NCBI GenBank assembly: GCA_014859225.1
Contig: JACUUP010000063.1
Span: forward strand, 1 to 8,392
Source: Candidatus Aerophobota bacterium
GTDB taxonomy: Bacteria; Aerophobota; Aerophobia; Aerophobales; B3-G15
DNA: 8,392 nt
Reading direction: 5' to 3'
Made by a program: the position numbers and the translations under genes. This document shows, piece by piece, positions 1 to 7,188 of the stretch. Positions within the stretch are counted from its first letter, which is position 1. Every line of letters starts with the position of its first letter. The notes under the pieces were generated by a model. That model saw nothing but the letters and a program-made list of their open reading frames with translations. It was not told the DNA's origin and did not search any database.

Positions 1-8
1 CTTTTATT

Positions 9-608
9 TTAAGCAAAACCTTTTAATCGCCCGACAGAGCTGGCAAATTGAGACCTGTATACGCTATCATGCTGAGAAATAAAATCTTTCCATTGAGAGG
101 AACTTAAAACAGCTTCATCTGGTGAAAGCTGAATTACAACCTGCCCTTCATCAGTACTAACCTGCCTAATTCTTAACTTTGGGTTAGCCTCCACCTGTCT
201 TTTTAATTGATTGTAAAATTTATTTTTCTCTTCCCGATATTTTTTAATCAAACCTCCAAGCAAGTTAATTTCCATCTTAATTTGTCCATGTTTGTTATGA
301 GACTTTAATCTTTCCAGAACCAGGATGCATTTTCCCCGCCGGACAAAATCTGAAGAAAGAATCTGGAGGCTTAAGGAATCTATTAATTTTAACTGAGCCT
401 CTTTTATTAGAAATTCCCTTTTCTTTAGCTCATATTCCTTTAACCCCCGGGCAAAATCCTCTGGAGTTAATTTATCCTGATAAAAATCAGAAAGAAGGGA
501 TTTTATCTTTTCCAGTCCCTTTATTCTTTCTCTGTCCTCCCGAGTTATCTCAATTTTTGATAGTACCTCTCTTGCCCGAGGTGGAAGCTTTTCTTCCCAT
601 TTTTCCAT
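9..608 (-). CDS. Unrecognised 199-residue helical protein
   Basis: I do not recognise this protein, so no function is given. It has no signal peptide and no membrane segment, and is highly charged and mostly helical by eye, with a single cysteine (Cys94). Residues 1-75 are rich in Glu, Lys and Arg with spaced Leu and Ile, and residues 115-140 again look like amphipathic helix. Residues 145-162 alternate hydrophobic and polar and may form a short beta hairpin. The C-terminal part (162-195) is rich in Ser and Gln. The start is supported by an AGGGAGG ribosome site (614-620) 5 nt upstream, which lies in the 15-nt gap after the transketolase C-subunit stop, so the gene is very likely co-translated with that operon. 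The ORF is complete, with TAA at 9-11. A cytoplasmic scaffold or regulatory role would be pure guesswork. Confidence 0.85.
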   Translation of the reverse strand: MEKWEEKLPPRAREVLSKIEITREDRERIKGLEKIKSLLSDFYQDKLTPEDFARGLKEYELKKREFLIKEAQLKLIDSLSLQILSSDFVRRGKCILVLERLKSHNKHGQIKMEINLLGGLIKKYREEKNKFYNQLKRQVEANPKLRIRQVSTDEGQVVIQLSPDEAVLSSSQWKDFISQHDSVYRSQFASSVGRLKGFA

Positions 609-623
609 TTCATCCTCCCTACC

Positions 624-1577
624 TTAAAACTTTTCCTTTAGCTCCTTGACAAAGCTTCTTAGAGTGCTGCATATTCCTCGAGGAGATAGATTATACTTAT
701 CCATAAGCTCATCATAGGGGCCAGATAAGGCAAAAACATCCGGTACTCCTAATATTTTGAGGGGTATAGGATTAACTTGAGATAAAAATTCACTAACTGC
801 TCCTCCCAATCCCCCCACGCTGCTGTGCTCTTCTATTACCAGCATACCAGCAGTATGTTTAGATGTTTCAAGGAGAAGCTTCTCATCCAGCGGCTTAACA
901 CAAGGCATATCTATAATCCCCACTTCAAGAGAGCTTTCTTTCTCTATCATTTTTAAGGCCTCCAGTGTATACCAGAGCGTAATACCAGATGTTACCACTG
1001 TGACATCCTTTCCTTCACGCCAGAGTTTTCCCTCCCCAATCTTAAATTCTTCACTCAAGCTATAGAGAAAAGGAGTCTTTACACTTCCCAGACGAATATA
1101 GCAAGGTCCCTTATGCCCTGCAGCTTCTCTTACGTACCCTCGTACCTGATACGGGTCAGAAGGAACAATCACCACCATACCAGGCAGTGTCCTCATTAAA
1201 GCAACATCTTCCAGAGAGTGATGCGTTGGTCCAAAACGGTCATTGGTAAGACCGGAATTTCTCCCCACAATCTTAGCATTGGCAAAGGTGTAAACAAGGT
1301 CATTTCTTACCTGTTCAAATGCTCTCATGGTGATAAAAGGAGTTATAGCACAGAAAAAGGGAATCTTACCAGATAAAGCAAGTCCCGCACAAAATCCAAT
1401 AATGGAAGGCTCCATCAGACCAAATTCAAAATATCTTTCAGGGAAAAGTTCCCTGAACTCTTCAAGGTGAGCACTCCCTGCAGAATCAGCTGATACAGCT
1501 AAAATATTATTATTTTCCCGCGCAAGCCCAATAACCTCTTTTGCAAAAGCCTTTCGAGGGTCCATCATATCTTGCAT
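624..1577 (-). CDS. Transketolase, C-terminal subunit (split enzyme)
   Basis: This is the pyrimidine-binding and C-terminal half of a split transketolase. With the upstream N-terminal subunit it would move two-carbon ketol units between sugar phosphates, using thiamine diphosphate, in the cytoplasm. Residues 8-170 form the pyrimidine-binding domain. It contains the conserved FGLMEPSIIG segment, whose Glu56 matches the glutamate that activates the cofactor, and GPTHHSLED at 116-124 with the conserved His pair. Residues 185-310 form the C-terminal domain, with VIEEHSSVGGLGG at 247-259. At 317 residues it has the usual size for split transketolase C subunits. Start: Met1 has a GGAGG site 7 nt upstream. 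Met4 and Met5 are in-frame alternatives, Met5 giving a TGATG overlap with the upstream stop. The 13-nt overlap implies translational coupling and fixed subunit ratios. A related dehydrogenase E1-type or DXP synthase role is less likely, given the partner gene. Confidence 0.95.
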   Translation of the reverse strand: MQDMMDPRKAFAKEVIGLARENNNILAVSADSAGSAHLEEFRELFPERYFEFGLMEPSIIGFCAGLALSGKIPFFCAITPFITMRAFEQVRNDLVYTFANAKIVGRNSGLTNDRFGPTHHSLEDVALMRTLPGMVVIVPSDPYQVRGYVREAAGHKGPCYIRLGSVKTPFLYSLSEEFKIGEGKLWREGKDVTVVTSGITLWYTLEALKMIEKESSLEVGIIDMPCVKPLDEKLLLETSKHTAGMLVIEEHSSVGGLGGAVSEFLSQVNPIPLKILGVPDVFALSGPYDELMDKYNLSPRGICSTLRSFVKELKEKF

Positions 1578-2419
1578 ATTTTGTCCTCCAGTATCTCAAT
1601 CTCTTTCAGAGCCTTATGGCATTCCTCCGGGGTTGGTGCCCACTGATGAAATTCAGGTTTATTTTCAGCAAAGGACAGCCCTTTCCCTTTCACAGTATTT
1701 GATATTATAACCGTGGGAGAGCCCTTTTTAAGGGGAACATCAGTTAGAGCAGGAAAAATCTCATCAAAATTATGACCATTAATCTGCCTCACCTGCCACC
1801 CGAAAGCTCTCCATTTCTCTACCAAAGGCTCCAGGTTCATAACCTCATAAGTTGGGCCTTGAATTTGCAATCCATTTTTATCTACAATAGCAATTACATT
1901 GTCCAGTTTATAGTGACTTGCTGCAGCAGCAGATTCCCATACTGTCCCTTCCTCTATCTCTCCATCTCCTAAAAGAACAAAAACTTTCCAACTTTTTGCA
2001 TCCATTTTGGCAGCAAGAGCCATTCCACACCCAATAGCAAGACCATGACCCAAAGAACCTGTATTTGCCTCAATTCCCGCAAGTTTATGTCTATCCGGAT
2101 GTCCCGGGAAGGAAGAATCCAGAGTTCCATATGTAAAAAGTTTTTCCTCATCAAAGTATCCTCTAAGTGCCATAGTTGCATAAAGGGCAAGACATTTGTG
2201 CCCGGCGCTCAGTATGAACCGGTCGCGCTCCTCCCAGAAAGGATTTTCAGGGTCAAGGCGAAGAATTTCAAAGAATAAAGCAGCAAGAACATCCACACAG
2301 GACATAGCTCCTCCCAGATGCCCGCCTTTTCCCCGGCAAATCATCTCTACAATTTTTCTCCTAACAGAGGCTGCTTTTCTCATCAGATTATCTTTTTGAG
2401 AAGGAGTTAGTTTAACCAT
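1565..2419 (-). CDS. Transketolase, N-terminal subunit (split enzyme)
   Basis: This is the thiamine-diphosphate-binding half of a split transketolase (pentose phosphate pathway, cytoplasm). The diphosphate/Mg-binding motif is plain: GDGE at 151-154 followed about 28 residues later by the metal-ligand region DKNGLQ (180-185). Other family residues are GGHLGGAMS (32-40) with His34, SAGHK (71-75) with His74, and GSLGHGL (121-127) with His125, all in places where transketolase histidines contact cofactor or substrate. The protein is 284 residues, normal for this half and far shorter than the roughly 650-residue fused enzyme. The start ATG at 2419 has a GAGGG ribosome site (2424-2428), rather close at 4 nt. 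The stop TGA lies inside the start region of the C-subunit gene. An 81-nt gap separates it from the small membrane protein upstream. Confidence 0.95.
   Translation of the reverse strand: MVKLTPSQKDNLMRKAASVRRKIVEMICRGKGGHLGGAMSCVDVLAALFFEILRLDPENPFWEERDRFILSAGHKCLALYATMALRGYFDEEKLFTYGTLDSSFPGHPDRHKLAGIEANTGSLGHGLAIGCGMALAAKMDAKSWKVFVLLGDGEIEEGTVWESAAAASHYKLDNVIAIVDKNGLQIQGPTYEVMNLEPLVEKWRAFGWQVRQINGHNFDEIFPALTDVPLKKGSPTVIISNTVKGKGLSFAENKPEFHQWAPTPEECHKALKEIEILEDKICKI
1585..1589 (-). promoter_or_regulatory. Ribosome binding site of transketolase C subunit
   Basis: A GGAGG on the minus strand lies inside the last codons of the N-subunit gene, 7 nt before the ATG at 1577. This favours Met1 over the in-frame Met4 and Met5, and shows the two halves are separate genes rather than one frameshifted gene. 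Confidence 0.75.
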
Positions 2420-2500
2420 TTTTCCCTCGCTTTTTCAGTAATACTATCTTTTAGTAAATTGAGCTGATAGAAGCTTTTCCCATTTATAATTTACAAAACT

Positions 2501-2794
2501 TTACCTGGATAAGAACTCATCAGCAAAGTCATACCCTTTTTCAAAGTCCTCATTACTCAATTGCCTGCTCTCCAGACCACTCTGGCGATAGGCGTAGATA
2601 AAGGATATAGCCTCCTTTCGTACATTCTGTATGTTCTTTTTCAACTCCTCTTTTAACTCAGCTCTGACATTCTTCACGCTGGTATCAATCGTTGCGGTGA
2701 TTTTAAATGCAGCAAAAAAAATACTCCCTGCCAGAATTAAAATGGCAATAACAATTGCAACCGCACCCCACCTCATCTTTTTTTCTTGTTCCAT
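2501..2794 (-). CDS. Small single-span membrane protein, unknown function
   Basis: I do not recognise this 97-residue protein. It has a short positively charged N-terminus (residues 1-8, with KKMR), a single strongly hydrophobic span at about 9-30, then a charged amphipathic stretch (36-66) with heptad-like spacing, and an acidic tail. By the positive-inside rule the N-terminus should be cytoplasmic and the helical part outside the membrane, though this is inferred only from composition. The span lacks a convincing signal peptidase site or lipobox, so it is probably an anchor rather than a cleaved signal. The ORF is credible because it has a GGGGGGAG ribosome-like site (2799-2806) 4 nt before the ATG, sits 36 nt after argS on the same strand and has good codon structure. 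The heptads suggest oligomerisation or contact with an envelope partner. Confidence 0.8.
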   Translation of the reverse strand: MEQEKKMRWGAVAIVIAILILAGSIFFAAFKITATIDTSVKNVRAELKEELKKNIQNVRKEAISFIYAYRQSGLESRQLSNEDFEKGYDFADEFLSR

Positions 2795-2830
2795 TTTACT
2801 CCCCCCATTTAAATTTAATTTAAATAAAAA

Positions 2831-4504
2831 CTACATCTTCTCAGGAGCAGAAATTCCTAAAATGTCCAGAATATCCTTTATGGCAATCTTTACTGCCTGC
2901 ACCAGGAAAAGACGAGCACGAGTGATTTCTTCATCTTCCGTTATCACCCGATGCCGGGTATAAAAATAGTGAAATGCAGAAGCAAGCTCTGTGGCATAAG
3001 TAGTTAAATGATGAGGTTCTAATCTTTCTCCTGCTTCTTTCACCTGTTCGGGTAAAAGGGCAATAAGCAACATAAGCTCCCTTTCCTCGGGACTGTTAAG
3101 AAGACCTATGTTAAAATTTATCGGTTGAGATTTGCCGGACAAGAAAAATCCTTTTTCCTCTGCTTTTCTCAAAATACTGGAAATCCTGGCATGAGCGTAC
3201 TGCACATAAAAAACAGGATTTTCCGGAGTTTGTCTTTTAGCAAGTTCAAGGTCAAAATCAAGATGCGAATCGGCGCTGCGAGAGAGGAAAAAAAATCGAG
3301 CTACATCCCTACCAACCTCTTGTATCAGCTCTTTAAAAGAGATAAACTCACCTGTTCTCGTAGAGGCAGAAACCCTTTTATCACCTCTTTTCAGGGTAAC
3401 CAGTTGATAAATTATTATCTTCAGTGCCTCCTCAGGATAGCCTGTAGCCCGAGCAGCTGCTATCATTCTGGGAACATACCCAATGTGGTCAGCTCCCCAT
3501 ATATCAACAACTTTGTGAAAACCTCTCTTAAACTTATTTAAATGATAGGCAATATCGCTGGCAAAGTATGTATATTTACCATTTTTTCTTCGCAGCACTC
3601 TATCTTGCTCTCCCTCTATAAGGATAGAGGTTTTAAACCAGAGAGCACCATCTTTTTCATAAATTAGACCTTTTCCCCCAAGAAAAGATAAAACCTCGTC
3701 AAGCTTTCCCTCCTCATAAAGCTTTGATTCAAAAAACCAGTTATCATAGTTTACACCAAAGCTATCAAGGTCATTTTTTATATCAGTTAAAATCTCCTTT
3801 ACTACAAATTCCAAAAGATAAGGATAAACCTGTTCCCGGGATTTTTCCCTTACACTTCCCATCTTCTCTATATAAGATTTAGCAATATCAATAAGATACT
3901 CTCCCTTATATCCATCCTCAGGTAACTCAATTTTATCACCCTCCAACTGTCTTATTCTAACCCACAGTGACTTCACCAATCTATTTATCTGCCCACCGAC
4001 ATCATTTAGATAATACTCCCGCTGAACCGCAAAGCCTAACTTGCTAAGATTGTTAGCTAGAACATCTCCCAACGCTGCTGCTCTTCCATGTCCAACATGA
4101 AGAGGTCCTGTAGGATTGGCAGAAACAAATTCAACCTGAACTGTTTTACCTATTCCTGAGGAAAATCGGGTAAAATTGTCCTGCTCTTTCAATATTTTTT
4201 TTAAGCTTTCCTGAAGATAAGAAGTGGATAAAAATAAATTTATGAATCCAGGAGGAGCAAACTCCACTCTGGATAAAAGCTTATCTTCTGTGTCTTGCGC
4301 AAGACGAGAAACTAAATCCTCTCCTATTATTCTGGGGGAAAGACCTTTTTGCTGAGCTAACAAAAATGGAAGATTGGTGGATAAATCACCCCATTCCTTT
4401 TTCTTCGCTCGCTCTAATGTAAAAAAAGGCAACGGGGGACCAAAAAGTCGCTTTGCCACCTCCTCTATTCTCCCTCTAAGGAGCTTTTTTATTGAGTTAT
4501 CCAT
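2831..4504 (-). CDS. argS: Arginyl-tRNA synthetase
   Basis: This class I synthetase charges tRNA-Arg with arginine in the cytoplasm. Domains in order: N-terminal tRNA-binding domain (about 1-90); Rossmann catalytic core starting at VEFVSANPTGPLHVGHGR (124-141), with the HIGH motif as HVGH at 136-139; the YYLNDVGGQI substrate-binding segment (164-173); the GADHIGYVPR segment (337-346); a degenerate KMSKS loop at 379-383 (SASTR); and an alpha-helical anticodon-binding domain (about 425-557) that begins with FYVQYAHARI and ends with the typical SAPEKM. At 557 residues the length is normal. The ATG at 4504 gives the expected N-terminus, but the ribosome site is weak (GAAGGT directly upstream), so translation may depend on readthrough from htrA 26 nt away. 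The oddity is the catalytic loop, where both KMSKS lysines are replaced; see findings. Confidence 0.97.
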   Translation of the reverse strand: MDNSIKKLLRGRIEEVAKRLFGPPLPFFTLERAKKKEWGDLSTNLPFLLAQQKGLSPRIIGEDLVSRLAQDTEDKLLSRVEFAPPGFINLFLSTSYLQESLKKILKEQDNFTRFSSGIGKTVQVEFVSANPTGPLHVGHGRAAALGDVLANNLSKLGFAVQREYYLNDVGGQINRLVKSLWVRIRQLEGDKIELPEDGYKGEYLIDIAKSYIEKMGSVREKSREQVYPYLLEFVVKEILTDIKNDLDSFGVNYDNWFFESKLYEEGKLDEVLSFLGGKGLIYEKDGALWFKTSILIEGEQDRVLRRKNGKYTYFASDIAYHLNKFKRGFHKVVDIWGADHIGYVPRMIAAARATGYPEEALKIIIYQLVTLKRGDKRVSASTRTGEFISFKELIQEVGRDVARFFFLSRSADSHLDFDLELAKRQTPENPVFYVQYAHARISSILRKAEEKGFFLSGKSQPINFNIGLLNSPEERELMLLIALLPEQVKEAGERLEPHHLTTYATELASAFHYFYTRHRVITEDEEITRARLFLVQAVKIAIKDILDILGISAPEKM

Positions 4505-4530
4505 ACCTTCTGCGTTGAACTTTACCTTAT

Positions 4531-6084
4531 TTACTTCGCTGTCTCTACTGTAACAAACATAGCCCAGGAGCCGTGGAGGACTCTCAAAAGAACAATAGCA
4601 CCTGGCTTAACATCAGCCATAGCCGCTTTAAAATCAGCAATACTCCCGATTTTCTGTTTGTTTATTTCCTGTATAAGGTTTCCAGTTGTTATCCCAACTC
4701 TATCTGCAGGACCTCCTGATATAACTTCGGTCACTACCACCCCTTTTACTTCTTTTTTAATCTCATAACGCTGATACAAGTCAGAGGTAAGTTCCTCAAC
4801 TTTTATGCCTAAAAGTTTTTCCTCTACAGCCTTTACAGTCTCTTCAACCTCTTCAACCTTAAGCTCTGCAACCTCTTCTGGCCTTGGAGCTGTATAAAGT
4901 TCAACATTAATTTTTTCCCCTTCTCTTATCAGTATTAAATGTATCTTTTCACCAATTTTAGTCCTGAGCACTGCCTCTTTTAAGTCAAGCGGTGTTCCTA
5001 CCGGCTCTCCATTAACTTCCTGAATAATATCTCCTGGTTTTATTCCTGCCTCTTGCGCAGGAGAGGAAGCAACTACATCAGCTACCAATACTCCTCGCTT
5101 AACACTAAATTTTTCGGCCAGCTCGGAAGTTAGCTCCTGCATGTAAATTCCAATCCAGGGCCACTTTATCTCCCCGTATTTTGTAAGACTTTGAAGCAGC
5201 CTTTTTGCTTTATTTACAGGAATTGCAAATCCAATCCCAATTGAGCCACCCGTAGGAGATAAAATTGCTGCATTTATACCAATTACCTCTCCGTAAATAT
5301 TAACAAGAGAACCACCGCTGTTACCGGGGTTAATGGAAGCATCGGTTTGAATTAAGTCAGAGTAAACTCTGCTCCCTCCATCCTGTCCATTAGCCTGGAT
5401 AGCCCTTCCTGTTGCACTAATCACCCCTACTGTTACCGTTGCTTCATATTTTTTATTTAGTTCAGAAAGAGCATATCCAAAGGGATTACCCAGTGCTATC
5501 ACCCACTCTCCCACCTGGACATTATCTGAGTCACCAAAAATCAGATAAGGGAAATTGTCCCCCTCTATTTTTAAAATGGCAATATCAGACTCAGCATCAG
5601 TTGCTATAATCTCTGCCTTGTGGGTTTCGTTAGTTGAAAGTGTTACCATAATCTTGTCCCTGTCCACACCCTTAATAACATGTTCGTTGGTAAGGATATA
5701 CCCATCAGGATTTATAATCATTCCCGAACCTAATCCCCTTTGTTTAAACTCTCTTTGAGGAAACTGTTCAAAAAATCTCTTGAAAAACTCATCAAACTCT
5801 TCAAAGCGAGGACCAAAAAAGCTATCTCTATCAAAACCGGGAACAGTCACAGTTCTCTCAGTAGATATACTAACAACTGCAGGAGATACCTTTTTTATTG
5901 CACTAATTATTTTTCCCTCAAAACTATCAGGGTCAATGTAACGGCGCTCCAGACTTTCTTCATAAAGCGGCCCTCCCAATTGTAAATTGCTCTCAGTTGC
6001 CGCCTGGCAAATCAAGCTAAGGTTCAAAGTTACAAAAGCTAACAATGAAAAAATTAAAACCATTTTTCGTGGACTAAAAATCAT
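4531..6084 (-). CDS. HtrA/DegP-family periplasmic serine protease with two PDZ domains
   Basis: This is a trypsin-fold protease that degrades or chaperones misfolded proteins outside the cytoplasm. Residues 1-29 form a Sec signal peptide (PRK, then a hydrophobic core at 8-26, with cleavage probably around QA-A). The protease domain spans about 55-300 with the full catalytic triad: His135 in TNEHV, Asp167 in ESDIA, Ser256 in NPGNSGG. PDZ1 is at about 310-395 and PDZ2 at about 425-512, so it is DegP/DegQ/MucD-like, not DegS-like. An acidic linker (402-424) joins the PDZ domains. The LA-loop region (80-118) is short and aromatic-acidic. A roughly 10-residue addition follows GNPFG (201-215) in the loop leading to the strand before the active site. 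The start is backed by an AAAGGAGG site (6093-6100) 8 nt upstream. Its N-terminus lies 63 nt from mutM, and argS follows after 26 nt. Symbols degP, degQ and mucD cannot be told apart here. Confidence 0.95.
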   Translation of the reverse strand: MIFSPRKMVLIFSLLAFVTLNLSLICQAATESNLQLGGPLYEESLERRYIDPDSFEGKIISAIKKVSPAVVSISTERTVTVPGFDRDSFFGPRFEEFDEFFKRFFEQFPQREFKQRGLGSGMIINPDGYILTNEHVIKGVDRDKIMVTLSTNETHKAEIIATDAESDIAILKIEGDNFPYLIFGDSDNVQVGEWVIALGNPFGYALSELNKKYEATVTVGVISATGRAIQANGQDGGSRVYSDLIQTDASINPGNSGGSLVNIYGEVIGINAAILSPTGGSIGIGFAIPVNKAKRLLQSLTKYGEIKWPWIGIYMQELTSELAEKFSVKRGVLVADVVASSPAQEAGIKPGDIIQEVNGEPVGTPLDLKEAVLRTKIGEKIHLILIREGEKINVELYTAPRPEEVAELKVEEVEETVKAVEEKLLGIKVEELTSDLYQRYEIKKEVKGVVVTEVISGGPADRVGITTGNLIQEINKQKIGSIADFKAAMADVKPGAIVLLRVLHGSWAMFVTVETAK

Positions 6085-6133
6085 TTGAACTTCCTCCTTT
6101 TTAATTAACTCTTTTATATTTATAATTTTAATA

Positions 6134-6160
6134 ATTTTACTTATCTTTTATTTTTGACAA
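6134..6160 (-). promoter_or_regulatory. Possible internal promoter before htrA
   Basis: On the minus strand a TTGTCA (6155-6160) that overlaps the last codons of mutM is followed, after a short 15-nt spacer, by TAAAAT (6134-6139). Each matches the sigma-70 consensus at 5 of 6 positions. The spacer is shorter than ideal and the region is very AT-rich, so this could be chance. An internal promoter would let the protease be expressed apart from mutM. Confidence 0.3.
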
Positions 6161-6972
6161 TTATCACAAAAATAAGTTCCCCTGCCTGAGATTTTTTTTC
6201 TCTTTATAATAGATTTGCATCGGTAACAGTTTTCACCTTCTCTGCCATATACTTTCAGGCGAGGAACATAGTCACCTTTTTCCCCATTTAAATCAAGATA
6301 AGCATCAACAGATGAGCCTTTATACTCAATAGCCTCTTTTAAAACCTCCAGCAGGGCCCGGTATATAGCTTCAATCTCATGAGAAGTTAAGCGAGAGGTA
6401 TCTCTCTCTGGATGAATACCGGCCTTATGAACAGCCTCCTGGGAATAGATATTTCCAATTCCCGCTAAAACTTTCTGGTCCATTAAAACAGGCTTTATTT
6501 TTCCCTTCCTCCCCTTTAATCTCTGCTTAAATTTTGCCAAAGTAAAATCAGGACAAAGAGGGTCAGGACCCATGTTCTTAATTGCTGCGATTTTATCAAG
6601 CTCATCCGGGGAAAGAAGGTAAGCCTCGGCAAATCCCCTGATATCACAAAAAAATAATTTGCTTGTATCAAAAAAGTTGAAGACTATGCGAACATAATCA
6701 GGCTCTTGCGTTTGTGGAGGGAAAAATAACAATCTTCCGGTGAGTTTAAGATGAAAAATAAGAAGCTTATGAGAGTTAAGCGAGAGGAGCAGGTATTTTC
6801 CTTTTCTTTCAATATCCTGGATGCTCTTTCCCTCCACTTGTTTTTTAAACTCCTGAGGAGAGGGAATTTTAATATTTTTTTCATTCCTGATATCAACTTT
6901 GCCTATTTTCTTGCCTTTAATTTTTTTTACCATGCCCTGTTTAATAGTCTCAACCTCGGGAAGCTCTGGCAT
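6148..6972 (-). CDS. mutM: Formamidopyrimidine-DNA glycosylase (MutM/Fpg)
   Basis: This bifunctional base-excision enzyme removes 8-oxoguanine and formamidopyrimidines and cuts the abasic site by beta/delta elimination. The start MPELPEVETI supplies the catalytic N-terminal proline (after Met removal) and Glu3. Lys59 in the RKGKY segment matches the conserved catalytic lysine. GIGNIY (171-176) carries the phosphate-contacting Asn174 of the helix-two-turn-helix. The C-terminal zinc finger is complete: Cys249, Cys252, Cys269, Cys272, with Arg264 in the finger loop. Length is 274 residues, typical of the family. The void-filling triad is Leu77, Arg112, Phe114, where the family norm is Met, Arg, Phe. 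The start has an AGGAGAG site (6977-6983) 4 nt upstream. It is the first gene of the minus-strand run, divergent from the reductase. Confidence 0.97.
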   Translation of the reverse strand: MPELPEVETIKQGMVKKIKGKKIGKVDIRNEKNIKIPSPQEFKKQVEGKSIQDIERKGKYLLLSLNSHKLLIFHLKLTGRLLFFPPQTQEPDYVRIVFNFFDTSKLFFCDIRGFAEAYLLSPDELDKIAAIKNMGPDPLCPDFTLAKFKQRLKGRKGKIKPVLMDQKVLAGIGNIYSQEAVHKAGIHPERDTSRLTSHEIEAIYRALLEVLKEAIEYKGSSVDAYLDLNGEKGDYVPRLKVYGREGENCYRCKSIIKRKKISGRGTYFCDNCQK

Positions 6973-7039
6973 TTTACTCTCCTGAGAGCGTCTTATCTTG
7001 TTTACCTTTTTGAGAAAACGCTAATAAGTAGCACTATTA

Positions 7040-7067
7040 ACTATAATATAACAAATAAAAAATGCAA
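7040..7067 (-). promoter_or_regulatory. Possible mutM promoter
   Basis: Reading the minus strand, TTGCAT (7062-7067) and TATAGT (7040-7045) are separated by 16 nt. The -10 matches consensus at 5 of 6 positions, the -35 only at 3 of 6. Transcription would start near 7033 and give a leader of about 60 nt. The area is so AT-rich that other -10 boxes are possible. Confidence 0.4.
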
Positions 7068-7090
7068 ATTTTGCTTATATAAGGCAAGAT

Positions 7091-7161
7091 GCTCTTGTAG
7101 CCGTGAGGCTTGAGAGCCTGCGTAAAAGAGCGCAACTTAAAGGTTGCGGCTACATTGATGC
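7091..7161. repeat. Palindromic MITE/REP-like element
   Basis: Perfect 8-bp terminal inverted repeats, TGTAGCCG (7096-7103) and CGGCTACA (7147-7154), enclose two inner hairpins. The first is AGGCT/AGCCT with a TGAG loop (7106-7119); the second is CGCAAC/GTTGCG with a 6-nt loop (7131-7148), sharing 2 nt with the right terminal repeat. GCTCTT (7091-7096) can also pair with AAGAGC (7126-7131). A GATGC at 7088-7092 recurs at 7157-7161 just outside the element and could be a target-site duplication. There is no coding capacity. The architecture is that of small dispersed palindromic repeats, but only one full copy is present here, so multi-copy status is inferred. Confidence 0.6.
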
Positions 7162-7188
7162 AAAGGAAACACACACCCTTGTAACTAC

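Noticed and set aside
1565-1577. Overlap of the two transketolase halves as a frameshift in one gene
   Set aside because: The second half has its own ribosome site 7 nt before its ATG, both halves have the normal lengths of split transketolase subunits, and such split pairs are common.
2420-2500. Promoter or regulator site in the 81-nt gap before the transketolase genes
   Set aside because: CTATC/GATAG can pair over a long loop, but no -35/-10 pair of acceptable quality and spacing was found.
2807-2825. AT-only inverted repeat (ATTTAAA/TTTAAAT) just after argS
   Set aside because: It contains no G or C and no useful stem strength; such palindromes are expected by chance in AT-rich spacers.
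3125-3541. Plus-strand open frame of 138 codons inside argS
   Set aside because: It is antisense to the catalytic core of argS, has no plausible domain and is a by-product of argS codon use; the other short antisense frames in transketolase, htrA and mutM were dropped for the same reason.
6003-6084. HtrA as a lipoprotein through Cys26 (LSLIC)
   Set aside because: The residue before the cysteine is Ile, not Gly, Ala or Ser, so the lipobox fails; a standard signal peptidase site just after it fits better.
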